Below, one piece after another: positions 4,850 to 8,747 of a stretch of DNA of 8,747 nt. The position numbers and the translations under genes are program-made. Within the stretch, counting starts at the first letter, position 1, and each line of letters starts with the position of its first letter. The stretch comes from Shimia sp041624275 (lineage in GTDB: Bacteria; Pseudomonadota; Alphaproteobacteria; Rhodobacterales; Rhodobacteraceae), in the NCBI RefSeq assembly GCF_041624275.1, contig NZ_JBFJVE010000139.1, positions 1 to 8,747 of the forward strand, in the 5' to 3' direction. The notes under the pieces are model-generated. The model saw only the letters and a list, made by a program, of their open reading frames with translations, searched no databases and had not been told where the DNA came from.

Positions 4850-7201
4850 ATGACCAATCAATTGAAGGCTGTATCGCGGGCTCGGGCGCTTGGCGCGACG
4901 AGGGTTCAGCAACTGGTTCTGGGTTTTTCCCTTTTGATTTCAGCGGTTTTCCTGGCGCTTGCCAGCCCCGCCAATGCCCAGCAGTACACTTTCTCTTCGA
5001 TCAGCGTCAAAGGCAACCAGCGCATCGAATCCACCGCCATCCTGACCTACGCGGGAATCGCCACCGGGCAGGAGGTCTCGGCGGGGCAGCTCAACGGCGC
5101 CTATCAGCGGATTCTCGACAGCGGCCTGTTCGAAAGCGCCGAACTGCTGCCCAGCGGCAGCCGGCTGACCATCTCGGTGGTCGAGTTCCCGACGATCAAC
5201 GTCGTCAGCTTCGAAGGCAATGAACGGCTCAAGGACGAGGCGCTGGAAGCGCTGGTGGAATCGGCCCCCCGGCGGGTGCTGAACCCCGCGGTCGCCGAGC
5301 GCGACGCGGCGCTGATCGCCGAAGCCTATGCCCAGTCGGGGCGCATGGCGGCCCGCGTGACCCCGCGCATCATCCGTCGCAGCGACAACCGCGCCGACCT
5401 GATCTTCGAGATCTTCGAAGGCGGCATGACCGAGGTCGAGCGCATCAGTTTCGTCGGCAACAAGAACTATTCCGACAACCGCCTGCGCCGGGTCGTCGGC
5501 TCCAAGCAGGCCGGCCTGCTGCGCCGCTTTATCAAGCGCGACACTTTCGTCGCCGACCGGATCGAGTTCGACAAGCAGGTGCTGCGCGATTTCTACCTGT
5601 CGCGCGGCTATGTCGATTTCCGCACCACCGGGGTCAACGCCGAACTCTCGCGCGAGCGTGACGGCTATTTCGTCACCTTCAACGTCGAGGAAGGCCAGCA
5701 GTTCACCTTTGGCGAAATCAGCGTCACCAGCGAGGTCGAGGGCATCGACGCCACCGAGTATCTCGAGGCGCTGAAGGTCCGCGCGGGCGTGGTCTATTCG
5801 CCGCTTCTGGTCGAGAACTCGATCGCAAGGCTGGAGCGGCTGGCCCTGATCGACGGGCATGATTTCGTGCGGGTCGATCCCCGGATCACCCGCAACGAAC
5901 GCACGCTGACGCTGGACGTGGAATTCGCCATGGTGCGCGGCCCCCGCGTCTTTGTCGAGCGGATCGACATCGAGGGCAACACCACCACGCTGGACCGTGT
6001 CGTGCGCCAGCAGTTCCGCATCGTCGAGGGCGACCCCTTCAACCCGCGCGAGATCCGCGAGAGCGCCGAGCGCATCCGCGCCCTTGGCTTCTTCGAGACC
6101 GCCAATGTCAATGCGCGTGAAGGCAATGCCCCCGACAAGGTGATCGTCGACGTCGAAGTCACCGAGGCGCCCACCGGATCGCTGCGCTTCGGCGGCAGCT
6201 TTTCCTCGGACCTCGGCTTCGGTCTCGTGGTGTCCTTCTCGGAAAACAACTTCCTTGGACGCGGCCAGCGGCTGAACCTGTCGTTCTCGACGGCCTCGGA
6301 ACTGGCCGATTACGGCTTCACCTTCTACGAGCCGGCCTTTCTCGGGCAGGATCTGAGGGCCGGCTTCGTGCTGCGCTATGTGGAAACCGAGCCCGATTCC
6401 GTGCGCTGGACCGACACGGTCGGAGAATTCCGCCCCTCGCTGGCCTTCCCGATCAGCGAATATGGCCGTCTCGAGCTGCGCTATACCGCCAATATGTCCG
6501 AGCTGAACATCGACCCGACCCTGGCGGTCGCAGGCTCGCTGCTTGACGCCGAGGTCGCCCGCGGCGACCTGTGGAAAAGCGCGCTTGGCTATTCCTACAG
6601 GTTCGATACCCGCAAGACCGGGCTCGACCCCAAAAGCGGCGTGCTGCTCGAGCTGTCGCAGGACTTCGGCGGCCTCGGGGGTGATTACGAATACGTGCAG
6701 ACCTCGGCCAAGGCCGTCGCCGAAACCGCGATCTTCCAAGAGGACGTGACGCTGCGGGCCTCGCTCGAGGGCGGCGCGCTTTATTCGCCGAACCGTGACA
6801 GCCGGGTGCCGGACAGGTTTTTCCTCGATTCGACGCAGATGCGCGGGTTCGAACCCTTCGGACTGGGGCCGCGTGAATATCAGGCCGGCGGTGTGCAGGA
6901 CGACGCGCTTGGCGGCACCTATTTCGCCGTTGCCCGCTTCGAAGCCGAATTCCCCCTCGGACTGCCCGAGGAATACGGGCTCAGCGGCGGCGTGTTCTAT
7001 GACATCGGCTCGGTCTGGGGTCTCGATCAGAGCTCGGCCAACGTGATCTACGAGGACATGAGCCTGCGCCACGTGATCGGCTTCTCGCTGTTCTGGGAAG
7101 GTCCGATCGGCCCCCTGCGCTTCAACTTCTCCAAGGCGCTGAAGAAAGAGGCCTTCGATCAGGAGCGCAATTTCGACTTCACGATCTCGGCGACCTTCTG
7201 A
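4850..7201 (+). CDS. bamA: Outer membrane protein assembly factor BamA
   Basis: BamA is the essential core of the BAM complex, inserting beta-barrel proteins into the outer membrane. The 783-residue precursor has a signal peptide (residues 1-43, cleavage after PANA before QQYTF) with an unusually long basic n-region. Five periplasmic POTRA domains follow, at about 45-114, 115-192, 193-282, 283-367 and 368-441; most open with the typical strand and GN/GNE turn (VKGNQRI, FEGNERL, FVGNKNYS, IEGNTTT). The 16-strand barrel runs from about 442 to the end and includes NFLGRGQRLNLSFS. The conserved RGF of loop 6 is at 665-667 (MRGFEPFGLG). The C-terminus is FTISATF, ending in the Phe typical of the beta-signal. 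The frame is open back to 4703, but those residues do not look like BamA. Its own promoter is likely; skp follows after 5 bases. Confidence 0.96.
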   Translation: MTNQLKAVSRARALGATRVQQLVLGFSLLISAVFLALASPANAQQYTFSSISVKGNQRIESTAILTYAGIATGQEVSAGQLNGAYQRILDSGLFESAELLPSGSRLTISVVEFPTINVVSFEGNERLKDEALEALVESAPRRVLNPAVAERDAALIAEAYAQSGRMAARVTPRIIRRSDNRADLIFEIFEGGMTEVERISFVGNKNYSDNRLRRVVGSKQAGLLRRFIKRDTFVADRIEFDKQVLRDFYLSRGYVDFRTTGVNAELSRERDGYFVTFNVEEGQQFTFGEISVTSEVEGIDATEYLEALKVRAGVVYSPLLVENSIARLERLALIDGHDFVRVDPRITRNERTLTLDVEFAMVRGPRVFVERIDIEGNTTTLDRVVRQQFRIVEGDPFNPREIRESAERIRALGFFETANVNAREGNAPDKVIVDVEVTEAPTGSLRFGGSFSSDLGFGLVVSFSENNFLGRGQRLNLSFSTASELADYGFTFYEPAFLGQDLRAGFVLRYVETEPDSVRWTDTVGEFRPSLAFPISEYGRLELRYTANMSELNIDPTLAVAGSLLDAEVARGDLWKSALGYSYRFDTRKTGLDPKSGVLLELSQDFGGLGGDYEYVQTSAKAVAETAIFQEDVTLRASLEGGALYSPNRDSRVPDRFFLDSTQMRGFEPFGLGPREYQAGGVQDDALGGTYFAVARFEAEFPLGLPEEYGLSGGVFYDIGSVWGLDQSSANVIYEDMSLRHVIGFSLFWEGPIGPLRFNFSKALKKEAFDQERNFDFTISATF

Positions 7202-7206
7202 TCGCC

Positions 7207-7764
7207 ATGCTGCGGCCCCTGTTTCGCCTGCTGCGCGCCTGCCTTCTGATCGTCTTGACGGCGGGAACCGTGGCGGCGCAGGAGGCCGGGCCGCGCAGCC
7301 CGGTGCTGACCATCGAATCCGAGCGCCTGTTTGCCGACTCGGCCTTCGGCCAGCGGGTGGCGCGCGAAATCGAGGCCGAGCGCTCGGTGCTGCTGGCCGA
7401 GAACCGCAAGATCGAATCCGACCTGACGGCCGAGGAAAAGCGCCTGACCGACATGCGCAAGACCATGAGCCCCGAAGATTTCCGGGCCGTGGCCGATGCT
7501 TTCGACGCCCGCGTCGACGAGATCCGCAAGGCACAGGACACCAAGGCGCGGGCGATCGGCGAGCGGCGCGAACGCGAGCAGGCCGAGTTCCTGAAGGTGG
7601 CGGGGCCGGTGCTGGCGCGGCTGTTGCAGGAGACCGGCGCCGACGTGATCCTCGAACGCCGGTCGGTGTTCTTCTCGCTCGACATGATCGACATCACCGG
7701 TCAGGCGATCGAGGAACTGGACCGCGTGGTCGGCGACGGAGCCCGCTCGGGCAGCGACCCGTGA
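7207..7764 (+). CDS. skp: Skp/OmpH family periplasmic chaperone
   Basis: Skp-type proteins hold unfolded outer-membrane proteins in the periplasm and deliver them towards BamA. The 185-residue product has a signal peptide (about residues 1-24, Arg-rich start, hydrophobic core, AA before QEAG). A short strand region with VLTIESERLF and the typical SAFGQRVAREIEAE follows, then a long charged coiled-coil arm of alternating Glu/Lys/Arg/Ala (about 45-130). The C-terminal strand segment (ADVILERRSVFFSLDMIDIT) resembles the ADLVLDRRAVYF-type ends of alphaproteobacterial members. The Cys at residue 12 precedes the hydrophobic core, so this is not a lipoprotein. ATG 7207 lies 5 bases after the bamA stop with no clear Shine-Dalgarno, so translation probably depends on ribosomes finishing bamA. 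Family assignment rests on context, signal peptide and architecture, because the family is poorly conserved. Confidence 0.88.
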   Translation: MLRPLFRLLRACLLIVLTAGTVAAQEAGPRSPVLTIESERLFADSAFGQRVAREIEAERSVLLAENRKIESDLTAEEKRLTDMRKTMSPEDFRAVADAFDARVDEIRKAQDTKARAIGERREREQAEFLKVAGPVLARLLQETGADVILERRSVFFSLDMIDITGQAIEELDRVVGDGARSGSDP

Positions 7765-7773
7765 GCCTTGCGC

Positions 7774-7802
7774 TTGCCCATTGCGGGCGGCCTTGCTAGG
7801 GC
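7774..7802 (+). promoter_or_regulatory. Possible promoter for fabZ-lpxA
   Basis: TTGCCC (7774-7779) and TAGGGC (7797-7802) are separated by exactly 17 bases in the 100-base gap after skp. Each keeps the most important bases of its hexamer (TTG and TA). The predicted start near 7809 would give a leader of roughly 55 bases before fabZ. It is weak evidence on its own, strengthened by an otherwise unneeded gap inside a tightly packed cluster. Confidence 0.4.
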
Positions 7803-7812
7803 TATCCGCGAC

Positions 7813-7836
7813 GCGTGCCGGCCCCCGCCGGAACGC
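7813..7836 (+). repeat. Hairpin in the skp-fabZ gap
   Basis: GCGT (7813-7816) pairs with ACGC (7833-7836), and CCGGC (7818-7822) pairs with GCCGG (7827-7831) around a CCCC loop. One G-A mismatch lies between the two stems, giving nine GC-rich pairs. No T run follows, so it is not a classic terminator. If the promoter at 7774-7802 is real, the hairpin lies almost at the 5' end of the fabZ mRNA, where such stems can protect transcripts. Confidence 0.45.
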
Positions 7837-7853
7837 CTGAGACAACCAAAACC

Positions 7854-7860
7854 GGGAGGT
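7854..7860 (+). promoter_or_regulatory. Strong Shine-Dalgarno for fabZ
   Basis: GGGAGGT ends 4 bases before the fabZ ATG at 7865. It is the strongest ribosome binding site before any full gene here and fixes the fabZ start. Confidence 0.75.
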
Positions 7861-7864
7861 CCCG

Positions 7865-8329
7865 ATGACCGACACTCTGCAAAGCGCCGACATCCAGCTG
7901 ATCCAGCGCATCATTCCGCATCGCTACCCGTTCCTTCTGGTCGACAAGGTGGTGGATATCGACGGCTACCAGTCGGCGACCGGCATCAAGAACGTGACCA
8001 TGAACGAGCCCCATTTTCAGGGCCATTTCCCCGGCAAGCCGATCATGCCCGGGGTCACCATTGCCGAGGCCCTGGCGCAGACCGCCGCGGTGATGGTCGG
8101 TGTCGCCATGGACATGGCCGACCGCGATCTCTTGGTCTATTTCATGTCGATCGACAAATGCAAGTTCCGCCGCATGGTGGTGCCGGGCGACGTGCTGTCG
8201 ATGAAGGTGCAGACCGTGCGCGGCAAGCCGGGCGGCAAGGTCTGGAAGTTCTCGGGCGTGGCCACGGTCGAGGGCGAGATGGCCTGTGAATGCGAGTTCA
8301 CCGCGATGATGGATCTGCCCAAGGAGTAA
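7865..8329 (+). CDS. fabZ: 3-hydroxyacyl-[acyl-carrier-protein] dehydratase FabZ
   Basis: FabZ removes water from (3R)-hydroxyacyl-ACP to give trans-2-enoyl-ACP in each cycle of type II fatty acid synthesis. It therefore competes with LpxA for the hydroxyacyl-ACP used in lipid A. The 154-residue hot-dog fold protein has IQRIIPHRYPFLLVDKV near the N-terminus. The active-site block EPHFQGHFPGKPIMPGVTIAEALAQ begins at residue 48: H54 and E68 are the catalytic pair at the same numbers as in E. coli. The central strands follow (FMSIDKCKFRRMVVPGD). Length is normal. The strong Shine-Dalgarno at 7854-7860 sets the start. The last codons (AAG GAG) also form the ribosome binding site of lpxA, which starts 5 bases after the stop, so the two genes are almost certainly co-transcribed. 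Confidence 0.97.
   Translation: MTDTLQSADIQLIQRIIPHRYPFLLVDKVVDIDGYQSATGIKNVTMNEPHFQGHFPGKPIMPGVTIAEALAQTAAVMVGVAMDMADRDLLVYFMSIDKCKFRRMVVPGDVLSMKVQTVRGKPGGKVWKFSGVATVEGEMACECEFTAMMDLPKE
8321..8326 (+). promoter_or_regulatory. Shine-Dalgarno for lpxA inside the end of fabZ
   Basis: AAGGAG forms the last two sense codons of fabZ (Lys-Glu) and lies 8 bases before the lpxA ATG at 8335. This is near-ideal spacing and sequence, and it fixes that start. Confidence 0.75.
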
Positions 8330-8334
8330 GTCGC

Positions 8335-8747
8335 ATGGCGATTTCCAGCGCGGCGCGGGTCCATCCCAGCGCGGTGATCGAAGAGGGCGCGGTGATCGCG
8401 CCCGGCGCCGAGGTCGGTCCCTTCTGTGCCGTCGGCCCCGAGGTGACACTGGGCCCCGACGTGGTGCTGAAGTCGCATGTGGTGGTGACCGGCAACACCA
8501 GCATCGGCGAAGGCACGGTGATCTTCCCCTTCGCGGTGATCGGAGAGATCCCGCAGGATCTCAAGTTCAAGGGCGAGGCGACGCGGCTCGAGATCGGCAA
8601 GCGCAACCGCATCCGCGAGCATGTGACGATGAACACCGGCACCGCCGGCGGCGGCGGCGAGACCCGGGTGGGCGACGACGGGCTGTTCATGGCCGGCTGC
8701 CACATCGCCCATGACGCACAGGTCGGCGACCGGGTGATCGTGGTCAA
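8335..8747 (+). CDS. lpxA: UDP-N-acetylglucosamine acyltransferase LpxA, N-terminal part (3' end outside window)
   Basis: LpxA transfers a 3-hydroxyacyl chain from ACP to the 3-OH of UDP-GlcNAc, the first step of lipid A synthesis in the cytoplasm. The visible 137 codons begin MAISSAARVHPSAVIEEGAVI and show the hexapeptide repeats of a left-handed beta-helix (VIAPGAEVGPFCAVGPEVTLG and similar). LKSHVVVTGNTSIG, IGEIPQDLKFKGE and EIGKRNRIREHVTMNTGT follow, with a GGGGETRVGD turn and the catalytic region GCHIAHD. H126 matches the general base H125 of E. coli LpxA and H123 matches H122. About half of the roughly 260 residues is present. The Gly that limits acyl-chain length in E. coli (residue 173) lies beyond the window, so chain preference cannot be judged. 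Truncation is due to the window edge. Confidence 0.96.
   Translation, partial: MAISSAARVHPSAVIEEGAVIAPGAEVGPFCAVGPEVTLGPDVVLKSHVVVTGNTSIGEGTVIFPFAVIGEIPQDLKFKGEATRLEIGKRNRIREHVTMNTGTAGGGGETRVGDDGLFMAGCHIAHDAQVGDRVIVV

Noticed and set aside
4940..7534. 864-codon minus-strand open frame opposite bamA and skp
   Set aside because: It mirrors strongly conserved BamA/Skp coding sequence, is rich in Arg, Gly, Ala, Asp and His without domains, and is the expected antisense shadow of GC-rich third positions.
1..8747. Mobile elements, CRISPR arrays, tRNA/rRNA genes, phage or defence genes
   Set aside because: I saw no transposase, integrase, long terminal inverted repeats, regularly spaced repeats or tRNA-like cloverleaf. 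All long plus-strand coding regions are identified housekeeping genes.

Overview
This window is a conserved cell-envelope and lipid biosynthesis cluster. All genes lie on the + strand: 'frr (3' part) - uppS - cdsA - dxr - rseP - small membrane ORF - bamA - skp/ompH-like - fabZ - lpxA' (5' part). The high GC content, the strong preference for G/C at third codon positions, the use of GTG and TTG starts, and the protein sequences suggest an alphaproteobacterium, most likely of the order Rhodobacterales (Rhodobacter/Paracoccus/roseobacter type). That placement comes from my own recognition of the sequences, not from a database search.

Region 1 (about 1-4397) is a tight block. It holds the end of ribosome recycling factor, then undecaprenyl-diphosphate synthase (UppS), CDP-diacylglycerol synthase (CdsA), DXP reductoisomerase (Dxr) and the site-2 protease RseP. 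uppS/cdsA overlap as ATGA and cdsA/dxr overlap as TGATG, which suggests translational coupling. UppS and Dxr sit at the two ends of isoprenoid supply: Dxr feeds the MEP pathway that makes IPP, and UppS polymerises IPP into the carrier lipid for peptidoglycan and LPS. CdsA makes the phospholipid precursor.

Region 2 (4398-4849) is the least explained part. It contains short direct repeats, two hairpins, a probable 44-residue single-pass membrane protein (4525-4659) and a likely sigma-70-type promoter for bamA with an inverted repeat across its -10 region.

Region 3 (4850-8747) encodes the outer-membrane assembly factor BamA, a Skp/OmpH-like periplasmic chaperone, FabZ and the start of LpxA. FabZ and LpxA both use or make 3-hydroxyacyl-ACP, at the branch between fatty acid and lipid A synthesis. 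A 100-bp gap before fabZ holds a plausible promoter and a hairpin at the expected 5' end of the transcript. lpxD, found between skp and fabZ in E. coli, is not here.

Overall this is core, vertically inherited housekeeping DNA. I see no mobile element, CRISPR array, RNA gene, phage or defence gene. The long minus-strand open frames are high-GC shadows. I found no convincing undescribed system; the small ORF and the regulatory DNA between rseP and bamA are the parts most worth a second look.
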